DNA of 64,000 nucleotides from contig ML680053.1 in the NCBI GenBank assembly GCA_007922225.1, forward strand, positions 19,144,694 to 19,208,693, given 5' to 3'. A program made the position numbers and the translations under genes. How positions within the stretch are numbered: the first letter of the stretch is position 1; every line of letters begins with the position of its first letter. This document shows positions 45,831-58,169 of the stretch, one piece after another. The notes under the pieces were generated by a model that was given only the letters and a program-made list of their open reading frames with translations, ran no database searches and had not been told where the DNA came from. The stretch comes from Emydura subglobosa. Taxonomy: Eukaryota; Chordata; Testudines; Chelidae.

Positions 45831-46346
45831 CAGGCCTTCACAATGGATTAAATCCTGGTTTCCTTGTGGACTGGTAGACTAACAAGCAACAGAGAAAGAA
45901 TGATGTTCAGTCTCCCTACTGAGAGCTTAAGTATCTTAATTTAAGCCATGCAATGTTATCAGATACTATGGTGAGGGTCATCAAAAATAAATGCTTTAAG
46001 TATTAATAATTACATAATTACTGTATGTTGTATTAGTTTATTCTATTATATGTTGTTAAAACTTGCGGGCTCTCTAGTCCCAGATACAGTGATACTCAAC
46101 TCATAGTCCTGTACCATCCTTTATTCAAAATTTATTTGGTTCTATCACTTTTCTTCTTTGACCCTCAGTGTGTCTTTTTTTTTAAATGAGTTTAATCTGC
46201 TTGTGATTTAATACAGTCACTAATACTAAGATGGACTGTGCATTGGTTTAAAATCTGTCTTTTAAATTGATGAGGTCTTTAGAACATGAACCGAAGTCCT
46301 GTCAGCCTCGTGTGTTTGTATTTAGCATGGTACCTCTCTTTTACAG

Positions 46347-46483
46347 CCTACCCACATTGGGTGGAGAAGCTTAACGATACTCAATTAGACAGTGGAGAGC
46401 ATCTCCGATGGGAATGCAAAGCTGCTGGAAAGCCACGACCCACATATCATTGGCTGAAGAATGGAGTCCCTCTCTGGGCACAG
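46347..46483 (+). CDS. CNTN6: CNTN6 exon: first half of Ig domain 4
   Basis: It starts after TTACAG with CC, completing Thr. It then reads [29 protein letters not shown] and [29 protein letters not shown] is a CNTN6-specific stretch as I remember the mammalian protein and separates it from CNTN3, 4 and 5. The exon carries an N-glycosylation sequon (NDT), the first Ig4 cysteine (WEC) and the core Trp (HW). Length is 137 bp, ending in phase 0 before donor GTACAG (46484-46489). No disruptive change is seen. The methionine at 46286 is intronic and not a real start. Confidence 0.96.
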
Positions 46484-48740
46484 GTACAGTGTTCAATAAA
46501 CCACCAGTAGATTATAGTTTCCTCTTTAATTCAGAGAAACTGAACTGCAAAAAAAAGTGCTGAAGAGGAAATGCTTCAGAAAGGAGATTTTGTTTTGTGT
46601 ATTAATATTTAAAGTCTTAGATAATGTAGCACCAAATTTCCTGTGGGTCTGTCTGTTGAACTATGTCAAAGTATGTGATAGCAGGTGGGCTGGAAATTCT
46701 CACTCTCTAGTTGTAATCCAAAGCGGATAGCAGGCAGGGCTTTTTTTTTTTTGTTCAGAATCCATGACTCTGAAATGTTCTTTCCTTTACTATTCAGTAA
46801 ACTAGTAATAACCTTCTGAGCAAGGCTCAGCAACTTTTGTTTGTTTCTGTTTTTGATTATGGTGTTTATGGGAAAGTTGTTTATTATATCTTTCTGAGTA
46901 TTTATGTGTAGGCTCATATGTGTAGAGTGGCTCTTGTATGGCTGAGCGAAAAAGTGGAACTGTTCTTTGGTGTGCAAGTTACACCAGTGTAGAGTTCTGT
47001 AAATTCAGACTCCCTTAAACATGACCAGCTACGTGGGTGTTAAAAATGATATTCTTATTATAGCTGTTATGTTCCTCAATGCTAATGCACTAATACAAAG
47101 TGTGGCTTTCTCTCAGTAGCTATGTCTGATTTTTGCACCTGTAAATGGTTTAATAACTCTTTTGTGAATAATAAAGCCTCCATCTCTAGTGCCAATATCA
47201 TTGGCCCGTTCCATCTGGAAATTCCAAGTCCTTACTGCACTGAACTGATACATTTTAAAAGAAGGTCTATGTTAGAGTGTTTTTCTATGCAAATGATCGA
47301 CATCGACATGGTCTGGATTTTATTTTTTAATTTCTCTCCACTGAGTCATCAGCTCATCTCACGTCATTTTATTTTTATGCAGCGTATTTCTATTCTTTTA
47401 TAGCCTGAAAATACTAAGAGCGGTAAAAAAAAAAAAAAAAAAGATGTTTGTAGACTCTCTTCATGCATTGCCAGATTAAAACACAATTGTTCAATTCTGG
47501 TAGAAAATGTCTCCATTTGTTAATGAATTCATACAATTGATTTATGAATATAAAAGATGTTCTGTGCCTTTCTTTTCAGTGAATACTTCATCTATCTGTG
47601 AAAATTGACCAATTATGCAAAGAATGAGAAAGCAAACATATAAGACAGTTTATTTTGAAGTCCTGAGGCACTGAAAACAAGTTTATATGCCTTAGCTTTT
47701 CCATATCTACCTTTCTGGAGGTGGGTGGAAAATCGGTCCAGACGTTGAAGCACTTTTAATCTCTGTGCTTTTGTGGTTTTGAGATTTTCCACACAGCTGA
47801 TACATAACTTTGCAAATTCAATTTCAACTGAAACTTCTCATAAAAGAGCAAGGTATTGGGTAATCCCATATTTTTTTTATTAATTATTAATTTTTATTTT
47901 TATTAATTTTTATTAATATATTTATTATTTTTATTAATTTTTATTAATATATTTAACTCACACCTAATAGTTTGTAGTAATCAAATTGAAGAATGTATTT
48001 TGCCAGCTTAAATTATTCATCATACTGCCACATGCAGTGCAAATTTCCCTACACAGTTGTCAGTGCACCTTGCTTCTGACCTGCATCAATTATTTTCTAT
48101 TAATAGGCTTTTCAGATCAGATGCTGCAATTAATACAAAGGCAACTGCTAGCTTTATTCATCTGAGTAGTCTTGTATGAAAATAGTGTCATTGCTGCCAG
48201 TGAGACTACTTATGTGCGTAAGTAAGCATTGCAAATTTGGGCTAGTAATGTGTTAGGTTATATGGTAGGTTTGGTATGTAAACAAACCTTCGCTGTGGAC
48301 TCCACTGAGACCACCAAATACATTTCCCTTGTGACCCCTACATCTGAATCCTGGTTCCTTGGCTAGGAAGATAGCACACTGCTCCAGGTTGGCAGAGTAC
48401 TCTTTGCTGATTTTTAAAAAGCAAGTTGGTATAGTGAAGCATGGAAAAAACCAGTGCCCAGGGATGTTGCATTTACAGTCAAATAAAATAACCCAGAGGA
48501 AAATCTATTTTGCGGTCTTTTCAGGCCCAAAAATATTTTACGTTTCTTATTCACTGGAGAACAAATGAAAGTAAACCAAAAAAAAATTCAGTCTAGTAAA
48601 TTGATAAATTATATTTTAACCACATTGATTTATTTTATTATTTTATTTTACTTTATTGTTCCCTTGCCTAAAACTAAGAATTCAGCAAATCCACTTCATT
48701 TGTTTGCTTTTGTAGAATTATTTTTTTCATTCCATTACAG
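46484..48740 (+). other. CNTN6: CNTN6 intron, about 2.3 kb
   Basis: A phase-0 intron inside Ig4. It contains an A18 tract (47425-47442) and an AT-rich imperfect tandem region (47870-47956). Otherwise nothing is recognised. Confidence 0.95.
47870..47956. repeat. AT-rich imperfect tandem repeat
   Basis: 'tttttattaattttt' and 'attaatatattta' recur. The segment 'ttttattaatttttattaatatattta' appears twice with a spacing of about 36 bp. It contains only A and T for over 70 bp. Confidence 0.85.
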
Positions 48741-48870
48741 AGCAGGGTTGAGATGGTTAATGGTGTACTGATGATCCACAGTGTGAATCTCTCAGATGCT
48801 GGAATGTACCAATGCTTAGCAGAAAATAAATACGGAACCATTTATGCCAGTGCTGAGTTGAAGATTTTAG
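48741..48870 (+). CDS. CNTN6: CNTN6 exon: second half of Ig domain 4
   Basis: It follows acceptor ATTACAG and reads [32 protein letters not shown] and [11 protein letters not shown], then the first base of a split Ala codon. The D-A-G-M-Y-Q-C signature holds the second Ig4 cysteine. NLS is a potential N-glycosylation site. Length is 130 bp, with donor GTGAGT at 48871-48876. It agrees closely with remembered mammalian CNTN6 ([27 protein letters not shown]). Confidence 0.96.
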
Positions 48871-51465
48871 GTGAGTAATGTCTGAACAGAATAGGATTGC
48901 TCTCATCTTTCTTTCTGATAATTACATGGCTCCATGGTCTGTCTTGATAAAGAAAGAGATCCTACTTCTCCAAACTTAGTAGAATTGGATAAAAGCTGCA
49001 TAATTAATTTGGCTGGGTTCCTCTTTTCTTCTTTCTTTTATTTATATGTGAGTGTGTCCTTGGTTGCCTAGGGGTTCCCAAGTACTTTTGCTACCAGACT
49101 AATGTCTTTTTTAAAAATCTCCTTCAATAATGCTTAGTGAATTCTCACCTAACTCCAAATTCTACAAGGGGACAATGTGCATGGGGGAAATTCTAACCGT
49201 GTCTTCAAATTCACAGCAAAATTCCCAAGAACAAAAACCTCTTGACATTAAGAATTGAGAATACTGAAGTTACTAAAAAAAAAAAAATCACACATCCAAT
49301 GGAAAAAACTAAAATTCAGATCTATTTATCTTTCATTGCCATCCATTGTTTCAGAATAAGACCCCTTTTCAGGAAGGCATTTATGCATGCACTTTATTTT
49401 AAGCATTACAGTATTGCCACTAAAATCACCACCACCACTCACGTGCTTAAAGTTAAGCATATGCTTACGTATCTCTCAGAATCAAGGCTTAATGCCTTAT
49501 CTAGTCTTTGCTGGAAAATGTTGGTTAGTGATATTTCATATTTACAAGATTTAAAAAGAAACAAAAAAGAAACAAAAATGTGAGCCTTGGCACTTCTGTC
49601 TGTCCTATACTTATGGCATTGGTTAAATCACAATAGCATAATGGACTCAACAATAGTAGTGATGGGAGAATTTGAAAGGGTTCAGTTTAGATAAGTACAC
49701 AAAGTTCACTTGTTTCCTGATCCCCTAAAAGGAATGTGAGGACGTATGGGTCCACCTATGCAGTGCCTATCTTCAGGGTCTGGGGCCATTGACCTTCTCT
49801 GAACTAACCAAAACTTGTGAATCAGAAACATTGTCTGGAAACTTAACAGATTGTTCTTGTTCTGGTCAGGTAAGTAGTCCCAGAGGAATCAGTGGAATAG
49901 GATTGTTCATGTGAATAAGGGTTTTTAGGATTGAGCACCTCGTGAGAATAGGTTGATGCAGGCTATTCACAGTATTTTCTATTCTATATGGGTTATAAAT
50001 GCTCTATCTAGTTAATCCAACAATTCTGCTTCCAGGCCCTGCTCTTATCAGAGCATACAGAACTATGGTGATGGAAAAATAGCTTAGAAAAAAGGTTTGG
50101 TATGGGGGTCGTCCCAGTTTGAGATAAATATTTGAGTGGAGTGAGAAATTGTGTTAGGACTCTGAGTCCGCATACCACATTGACTACAGAGGGCAAATAC
50201 CTAAGTGCTGACCCAAGGTCATATTTTCACAGCTAGTTCCTCAAAATGTTTCTTCATACTCACAAATTCCATTCCATAGCCAAGAGCCTTCTTCTCAGAG
50301 TGCCCTGCCCCAAGAGTTGTGGTTGAGGTTTAATCAGCTGCAGAGTCCCTGTTCATTGCAATGTTCCCTTGTTTGGTGTTTTGTGTGTGTGTTTTCATTG
50401 TTAAACATGTACTCTAATATATCTTTGTATTTGTTGTTATACAGTGAATGCAACATGGCCAGTACAATGCCGCTGTAGTAACTTTAACCTTTTCACATCA
50501 TAACTTTCCGTGCTGCCATAATAATGCATTTAACCTAGTAGTTGCATTTCATTTCTGGATTTTTTTTATAAAGCAAACAGAACAAATTAAATTGTCCATT
50601 TTTAATAATGTCATCACTAAAATTGTCCAAAATAAGGTTTTGAAATTCATACATTGTTGTAGGTGGGGTGAGTTAAGTGAATTTTATGCAAGGCTAGATT
50701 AAGAGGTACACAAATCCATGGAATTACAGAGGGAATTACAAAATTTTAGTACTTTAGAGTCATACCATAATACCCTTACTCACATTGTTTAGTATCTTAC
50801 TCTTCAGATAGACCCATTAAAATCAATGGGACTTTTCAAGGAATAAGGTACTGCTCATCACATATAAAGGTCACTCAGTTAGGCCATTTGTTTTTAAAAT
50901 ATCTCTGACTTTGGAAAAAAAATTGCAGCCAAAATTGTAAATATCTTGACAATAAATTATTTCTAAACAATGAAATCCTTCCAGAAAATTGGGAATAAAC
51001 ATATTCGCAATTTTGCACAGCTGGCTTTCGGGAAGAAAAAGGCAAAACAAATAGTAAACCCATCAACAAATTCTTTGTAACAACTAACAATATCTAACAG
51101 CTTTTAGGGAATTTGTGGACTTTAAAATATACTAGTATTTTGAGCTAATGGCTGTAAATAAAAGTACTTAATTTTATTGTTGATTTCTATAGACTTTCTC
51201 TAAAACTCCGAGATTTCACAAGTAATCTAATTTTAGTATGTTTATATGAATGACTTCTTGCCAGCTAATAGGATGATTAAATTCTAGTGTTGCTGCTGGA
51301 ATTGGATGCTGGTTTAATGGCATTTTTGAATAGATGTCATATGATCTGTATTATAATAGATTCCAAACAAATAAGTGAAAATGGATGATAAATCATCCTT
51401 TAGAATTCACTGAAATGGAAGGCTATGATTGTTCTTTCTAGAATTAACACATTTTTTTTTAACAG
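48871..51465 (+). other. CNTN6: CNTN6 intron, about 2.6 kb
   Basis: A phase-1 intron between Ig4 and Ig5. No mobile element or gene is recognised. It is AT-rich unique-looking sequence with a strong polypyrimidine tract (T-rich, 51452-51460) before the acceptor AACAG. Confidence 0.95.
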
Positions 51466-51616
51466 CCTCAGCTCCCACTTTTGCACTAAATCAGATGAAG
51501 AAAACTATAATTATTACCAGGGGCCAAGAAGTTGTCATTGAGTGCAAACCGCAAGCCTCTCCAAAACCAACCATCACTTGGAAGAAAGGAGACAAAGCAG
51601 TAAGAGAGAATAAGAG
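51466..51616 (+). CDS. CNTN6: CNTN6 exon: first half of Ig domain 5
   Basis: CC completes Ala. It then reads [38 protein letters not shown] and [11 protein letters not shown], plus AG of a split Arg codon. [10 protein letters not shown] and SPKPTI-W are contactin-6 signatures at the start of Ig5, with the first cysteine (IEC) and the core Trp. Length is 151 bp. The donor is GTCAGA (51617-51622), weaker than the other four. The boundary after KR fits the conserved exon end, and the open frame beyond it ends quickly (51641). The partner exon with the second Ig5 cysteine is not in the window. Confidence 0.94.
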
Positions 51617-53137
51617 GTCAGAAGTCTCTTCAATAAACTAAGTATTAACGCAGTTACATTTACTACTGTGGTTTCATATGGAAAGTACAGCAAGTGACAA
51701 GAGGCATACATATGCTATGTATGTAGGAGAGTGCATGTATATTAGAGTTACCAGACAAGTTGATTAGTTTGACAGTAGTAAAATTATCTTCCCTATAGTG
51801 GATGAATATTGTTATTAACTTTGAGATCAAAGCTCTGGTAGTTTAAACAATGATGCAGAAAAGGCTAAAAATGTTTTCTTTTATGTTTGTTTATTCCTTG
51901 TTCTTCATTTCAGACATGCTGCATTTATAATATGGAGGTGCTATATGTCTTGTGGTTCAGAAGAGGAAAAGTTTGTAGGTTGAGATTGCTATGCTGGTTA
52001 TATGAGAACATCACATTTGTTTAAGATAGTTTGACAAAGGATCCAAGCTAAGCTTGACAGCTTGTTGACAATGGGGTCCTGCCCAAAGGTGCTTTGAAAA
52101 ACATTACGCAGAACAACAATACAGTTTTACAACAAGATTCAAGTGTACAGTAAATCATTTTGGTACTTAATGGCACATCTGTGTAACAGGCTCTGTTTGA
52201 TTAAGTAAATTCTGTTCAGCTCTGTACTTCAAACATAATTTAAGCAGCTGCAGGTCAGATGCCAACTGCAATTGCTTTACACAAGATAACACTTCTATAC
52301 ATTAGAACAGTTTTGCTAGCGTTGACATGGACTTTAAGAGTAATCTTATCTTCTTTCTTGTAATGTTATATGAATGGACCACTTAAACTGACTTGTATGG
52401 CATTATTTTGAAAGATAAAAGCAAGGTCTTTTTATGCATTTGTACAATACTGATGAAACCCATACAGTTCATCTGTCCTGGTCAGCCGTGGAAAGTGAAT
52501 GTTATCTTGTTTGATCTTTGCACATGGCAATTTAGTTTAATGTTGTTTGTTTTGTTCTGAAAAAGAAAAAGGGCAACATTTCATATGATTGACTCCTTTT
52601 GGCAGGATAAGGCAATGTCATGACATCAACTATTTTACCCATTAATTTATAGATGAGGTTTTGAAATGGCATATTTTGGTAATGTGGGTGTGTAGATACA
52701 GGTAAGTTATAATTAATGGTATTCGGTTGATATTAACCATATCAAACACTACAGATGATGATAGCTATCTGTCATTCTTTGTTGAACTTTTGTAGTGATA
52801 AAAACAAAAAAGACTTTTGTTTTGTCTGGATTTGTAAAAGCTGACTATTTATTTTTTATTACATTTCTGTTTGTTCAGACCATTTTAATCTAACATTTGT
52901 TTGTGTCCTGCCACCTGAGTCTGCTGGTGACAAGTTACAGTCCAGAGCTAACAGGAAATGTCTTTGATTAAACTCACCTTCAGTATTTTGTTAATAATAA
53001 TAGATTGTAGTTCTGTAGAATGTATTCAAAGGGATATAGTTAATTATTTGAAATTTACACACACACTGGCTGATCTGATCCCTTTGTTCCTGCAGTATAG
53101 TCATGACTTTGATGGTATATTTGATGTTACACAAATA

Positions 53138-53216
53138 GGGCCAAATTCTGCCCTTTGTTGATTTTATTAGAGTTATTTCTGATTTACACTGGTGCAACAG
53201 AATGCAGAATTGGGCC
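53138..53216. repeat. 79-bp foldback element
   Basis: The left arm GGGCCAAATTCTGC and the right arm GCAGAATTGGGCC are nearly perfect inverted repeats. The middle contains 'gatttacactggtgcaac'. It is related to the short repeats near 9.5 and 55.7 kb. Confidence 0.75.
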
Positions 53217-55683
53217 AATGCTATCATAAACAGTGAATTCAGTTACACGAAATTTTGATGTTAACCAAATGAAGTGTACTAAAAAAAATAATACAAACAA
53301 AACCAATGATCTATAAGTAATGCTATTTTCAGGAAAATAAAATGTGCACTTTTTGGCACACTCGTGGCTTATTATTGATGGTTGAACAGAAGAAGATTCT
53401 GAGGGTTACTATGGGCACTTATCTGATGCTTTTTCAAATTTACCTTAATTCTGGTCTAAAAATCTCATGAGAACAGAATTTCATGTTAGATTTCTAATGC
53501 TTGCTGGTTCTGGCTGGATTGGAAATATGGTAAAAATAGCCTTTTTTCATCTTATTTATGCTCCTTAGTTTTGACCATAAGTGGAAGGGCACATGAAGAG
53601 ACATTCAAGATAAAAAGCACTGACTGAACTTTTTCAAGTCTTAAAGATTTTGTTTGTATTCTATTTAGCTTTTAGTCAAATGTACAGAATAGTTCTTATG
53701 TTATTCAGAGTGCACCTATCCCTACTGTTTATACCCATGGGAAAAGTCAGTTTAAGAGGAATTCACTTCTGACTTTGTGCACAGAATTCCTAAAACAATA
53801 ATAGAGTCTGTTTGAAGAGGAGAGGAGTAAGGCCATCACATGAAGGACTGATGTGTTGGGGAAAATGTTCATTTTGTGAGAAAGGAGCCTGTTTTTCATG
53901 GACTTAAGAGGATTTTTTGCAGGATTTGCACAAATTACCTACCACACATTTAAAAAAGAAAAGAGAAAGGCAAAAGATCTATTGTTTTGGTAAATATGTT
54001 CAATTATTTTTTCAATTAACTTCTTTATATAAAATGATTAACCACTAAGGACTAATAATGTCATCCTAACTACATCCTAAAATAAAACAAAGACAAATTC
54101 GCCTATGTAGTTTTCTTCCCCCGCCACAGTTTTATCCTGTCCTGCAGTGCCTGCACCATGCACAACTTCTGTTTTACCAATAGCATTTCCACCAGTTTGG
54201 TAAAGGAACATGGTGCGCAAAGACATCTCCGACTCTGACTGGATGGTGGTTCTCCAAAAAGACTTCTCCAGCTCAGGGAGAGAAGGAGCATAATTTTGAG
54301 ACCCTGCTTCTCCCTTCACTTTTACTCCTCTCATTTCTGCTAGATTCTGCTCACCTCTTCCTTTTGTGCTCCTCAGTACTGTTGGTTGTTCAAATAACCA
54401 TAATGGCAAAAACACTCACTTTCATGTGCATCTAGCCAGAAGATTATGCCCCTTCCTATCGGACTCAGACTTGGCCATGGTGATCCTTGCATTCACAACC
54501 TACAAGTTTATTATTACAACTCGTTATATGTGAAATACAACATGAAACCTTTAAAGAGCTCCAAAATGGAACAAAGTGCAAATACCTTTTGCTTAGCACA
54601 GTCATTCTGCATGCATCGCTCTTGCACTTTGCCTTCTGAACTGGGTCTCCATTGAATAGAGTCCAACTCAAGGCCTTGATATTCAAAGTCTTCCTTGGGC
54701 TTTACCCTTAACTACCTGAGAGCCAGGTTGTGAACCTTTTGCTTCCACTGATAGGTAGATACTAGAATGAATAGTCCTTTTGATTTCACCTAGAAAAGCT
54801 TTGAATATCGGTAGAGAACCTGAGGTTACCCTCAACAAGATCTTAACACATTCAAAATAAAAATAAGTTAATCAGAATAATTTTCCTAGAAGCTGAGAAG
54901 GAAGAAAGAGAGAAAATGTTATTGTTATTTCTAGCTTGAAATATTTGGGAGGTGCTTAAATGCTATGGTAATCGATGCCATGTAAGCACTAAGAGGAGTA
55001 TCCACCATAAATGTTTCCATTGGTTGTCTGAGAATAGTTTAAAATAGTGTTAAGAGCCCTTGCTCATCACATTCTATTTGACTTCTTCACTTTGTATGAT
55101 GGTAAATTATAGGACTGGTATTAAGTACTTTCCATATTTCTTTGTGCTCCAGATATTAATCTGCATCTGGCTTTTTAGTTCATAGTAATTTTGTAAACAT
55201 TTCTGGAAAAAGTAAAGGTGGACCAAGGAGGCTGTGTTTTGGTCGAGAGTAGGCTTGAAATAGAATTTTGGTGTTTGTTTAAAGCAATCAAGGCTAGGAC
55301 CTGGGTTCAAGTTTTGAAACAGAAGTTCTTGACTCTCATGAGGTCTCATGGGGTCTTGCAAGATTTTGGCCGCCAAGTGCAGAAATCATACAAGATCAGC
55401 TATCCTTATGGCATTTCAGTCCTCAACCAGATTCAGAAAAGAAGGCCCTTCTCATTTGTAATCAAACCCACGCTCAAACCTCTAGCATCATATTCTAATC
55501 TAGACCCAGCTGAAATTTAGGGGAACGGGAAGACTGTTCAGATTTGACAATCCAGTTTGGAGCCTATTTCTAGTGAAAACTAGCTTGGTTCTAGTTTGTA
55601 AAGCTACAGAAGGCAGCAAAACAGATGTTTTGACCAAACTTTTCAAGCATACAATAAACCTTGAAAAATACAATATAATTGAC

Positions 55684-55755
55684 TAGAATCTGCTGTCAGT
55701 TACACTGATATAAATCTTGAGTAACTCCATTGAATTCAGAGCTCAGACTCTGGCC
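55684..55755. repeat. Short dispersed repeat of the same family
   Basis: 'agaatctgctgtcagttaca' and 'gagtaactccattgaattca' closely parallel the segment at 9466-9532 and end in 'actctggcc'. Confidence 0.55.
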
Positions 55756-57078
55756 AAATGTTATTTATAAATGCTTTAAAATACCTTTTGTGCAGGCTTT
55801 TGTAAACCAATGATGTTTTATAATGATTTACTACTTCACAAATTTGAGTAAGCCATTTCTCTGTGTACTGTAATCTCTGTTTCATCACTTTTTTTAAGGT
55901 CACCTACCTTTCTCCTCTAGATTTATTCTTGCATCAGTGACTGTAGCTGTTGTTTAAACTGATATGCTTGGGGAGTCAAAGGTGTTAAAAAGCTTCATAA
56001 GTCCTTTGTTCATCCGTTTTTGTTCCCTCTTACATCCAAAGTATTCTTCTCATTAAATTCATATTGGATTTTCACTCTAGCTCATTATTTCCATTATATA
56101 GCCATTAATTATAGTTAAAATAAAATCATCCTAAAGCACTCTAGCAGTGCAAAAATGTTATTATGACTCTATTATTACTTTCTCATTCAGCTCCCTTTAT
56201 TTACACAAGTGTAAAGGGGAAAAAAGGCAATTTTTGTCCAACAAACAGCTAACTTGAGGAAGACAATGTTTTTACAGGTGAAATTTGTTTTGGTTTTGGA
56301 TATGTTTCTTTTTCTTTTATGGCTAAATAATAATGGAAAGTTCACCAACATCCCTTGTACAGCTAGATTTGCTTTTGGATTATTTTTTTTTTCTGATAGT
56401 TTTGAGGAATCACTCCATTTCTATTTGTTGCCATCAAAACATTGCCCTTAGAATGAAGGTCCAGTGGATTTGTGAAAGAAACCCAAGATTCACAGTAAAT
56501 CACCATCAGCACCACAACCTTTACATGTTTCCCTGCTGGCCCTCAAAACAAAGCATTTGAAGAAGCACATACTGGGGAGGATTGAACATTTAGGAGAGGG
56601 GTCCTTGGAGGGATCTATCTTGTGCAAGTTTTCCACCTAATAAAGAGCTGGAAACAACAATTTGTGAGGGACAAATATCCGATAGTTGAATTCAGATATT
56701 AATACAACCCTCTTTGTTCTGCACAATCATCCTAGAAATTTCATAACAAGATTTGAGGTGCTTCCGACCTGGTCAAGAACAGTCTGTTTCCCACTATTAC
56801 GTTGTCATTTCTGGTTCTGGTTTTAGCCACAGCCTGGAACTCAGAGGAAAACAAAAATGGAAAAGAGAGGGAAATAAACAGAAAATGTTAATCTACTGTT
56901 TTCAAACATCAGAGAAGTTCTATAGCAGTAAAGCTGGGCAAATAATTGATTTGTTTGGTTTGGTGTCCAATACCAAAACAATTTCATTTCAGGTCCAATG
57001 AAAGTAAACATTTTATTTCAGTTTTGGGTGTTGTTTTGTTTTGTTAAATCTAGCTAAATTTCTAAAGAGAACGTCATT

Positions 57079-57705
57079 TTAGAAACAAAAAACCAGGGTT
57101 CCCAGAGGATGAGGGGGGATTTTGTGAGGATCCAGCAGTGATGGCAGCAGAGTCTGTTCTCCAAACACCTGATCCCACCTCACATATTCCCCCAAGGTGA
57201 CCATCTGCAGCTTATTGACCAGGGTCTTCCCCTCCAGCTTTTGGGTGATGGTCTCCCCCTTCAGGACAGCCGCATGGCTCCTGAGACTGGCACCCAGTCC
57301 AGGGCAGTCTTGGGCTGGGATTTCCCCTTGCTCCTGGTCCTGGGCTACAGCAGCTGTTCCCCTGTGAGTCCCTGGTGTCCTGCCCAGAGTTCTCAGGGAG
57401 TCTCCAGCCACCTGGCCCTTGTGGGGAAGTTTCACTTGCCTTTGGATGCCCCCTCCCCTCTGGTTCCCCAGAAGTTTGCCTAGCTGTGCTCCAAGAGGTG
57501 CTTCAGGATGCAAGGGGAAGGGAACCCCTGGAGAGCCAGCTTCTCCCCCTTCTACCACACAGTGAGGGGACTCGGCTGTGGCGGGCAGCTCCCATGTGCA
57601 TTGCTGCCAAGAGGGAAGTGACTCTAGTGGGCTCTGAAATGCCAGGACTGGTATATAGTTTGTGGGGGCAATGCTCCTGCACAATGTGGTGGGGGAGAAC
57701 GACAA
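57079..57705 (-). CDS. Unassigned 208-codon ORF, probably a repeat-derived relic
   Basis: This is the longest uninterrupted frame in the window. It lies on the minus strand in an isolated GC-rich island within AT-rich intron. The product is rich in Gly, Pro, Leu and Gln, with no signal peptide or membrane segment. Around residues 150-190 it reads 'KLEGKTLVNKLQMVTLGEYV' then RWDQVFGEQTLLPSLLDP, more ordered and charged than the rest. I do not recognise a domain. The + strand also stays open for 122 codons, so GC content alone may explain the length. It could be a degraded gag-type or other retroelement ORF; no LTR, poly(A) or splice structure was found beside it. Confidence 0.25.
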   Translation of the reverse strand: MSFSPTTLCRSIAPTNYIPVLAFQSPLESLPSWQQCTWELPATAESPHCVVEGGEAGSPGVPFPLHPEAPLGAQLGKLLGNQRGGGIQRQVKLPHKGQVAGDSLRTLGRTPGTHRGTAAVAQDQEQGEIPAQDCPGLGASLRSHAAVLKGETITQKLEGKTLVNKLQMVTLGEYVRWDQVFGEQTLLPSLLDPHKIPPHPLGTLVFCF

Positions 57706-58030
57706 ATCAGATGAGAAAATGGAGTGGGGGAGATTGGGAGTAGTATGGATAGTGCAGAGGGGTGAGACTAGGATGTGCTGGATAAGAGACTGGGACTGGA
57801 CTGAGAAGGCTGAAATGTGGATACTGTGACAGGCTAGGTGAGGAGAATGGGACTAGGATGAGGAGCCAGAGTGATGAAGGGACAAGACTGGGACAGGAAC
57901 AGAGGCAGAAAGATTCATGCTTGGGGGGAATGGATAGAAGAGTCTGTGTCAGCTAGAGCACACTCCCCTCCATTGCCTGGAATGATAACCAAGATTCCTG
58001 AATCTCTTCATCTCTCTGTTGTCAGCAAAT
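57706..58030. repeat. Purine-rich low-complexity stretch
   Basis: G- and A-rich sequence with loosely repeated 'gggactggac', 'gagactggga' and 'gactaggatg' words follows the GC-rich ORF island. The repeats are too diverged to define a unit. It may be the remains of a minisatellite within the same dispersed repeat. Confidence 0.4.
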
Positions 58031-58169
58031 ATCTGTTGTGGAACTCTCTGGCAAAGCACCTTATCCCCGTCTAGTGCTGATCCATATGGAGGAAGACATC
58101 CTGCTACTGCTAGCAGTTACTCCATTGGCTGAAGTGCAAGAGATCTGTATCGTGGATCTAAAGATTCCA

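Larger units (their letters stand above)
36706..46346 (+). other. CNTN6: CNTN6 intron, about 9.6 kb
   Basis: A phase-1 intron (A|CC, Thr) between Ig3 and Ig4, as is usual between Ig domains. It holds a fragmented Penelope-like element, CR1 copies, a MIR and MITEs. I see nothing nameable in 36980-37376, 38241-38749, 38976-39699, 39816-41335 and 45851-46346. Confidence 0.9.

Noticed and set aside
46286..46510. Methionine-initiated frame covering the Ig4 exon as an alternative CNTN6 start
   Set aside because: The codons before 46347 are intronic, with a strong acceptor at 46341-46346. The hydrophobic stretch before it is a chance translation of the pyrimidine-rich intron end.
57079..57705. A confident antisense gene in the CNTN6 intron
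   Set aside because: No known domain, no splice or poly(A) evidence, and a GC-rich background that keeps both strands open. It is listed only as a low-confidence ORF.
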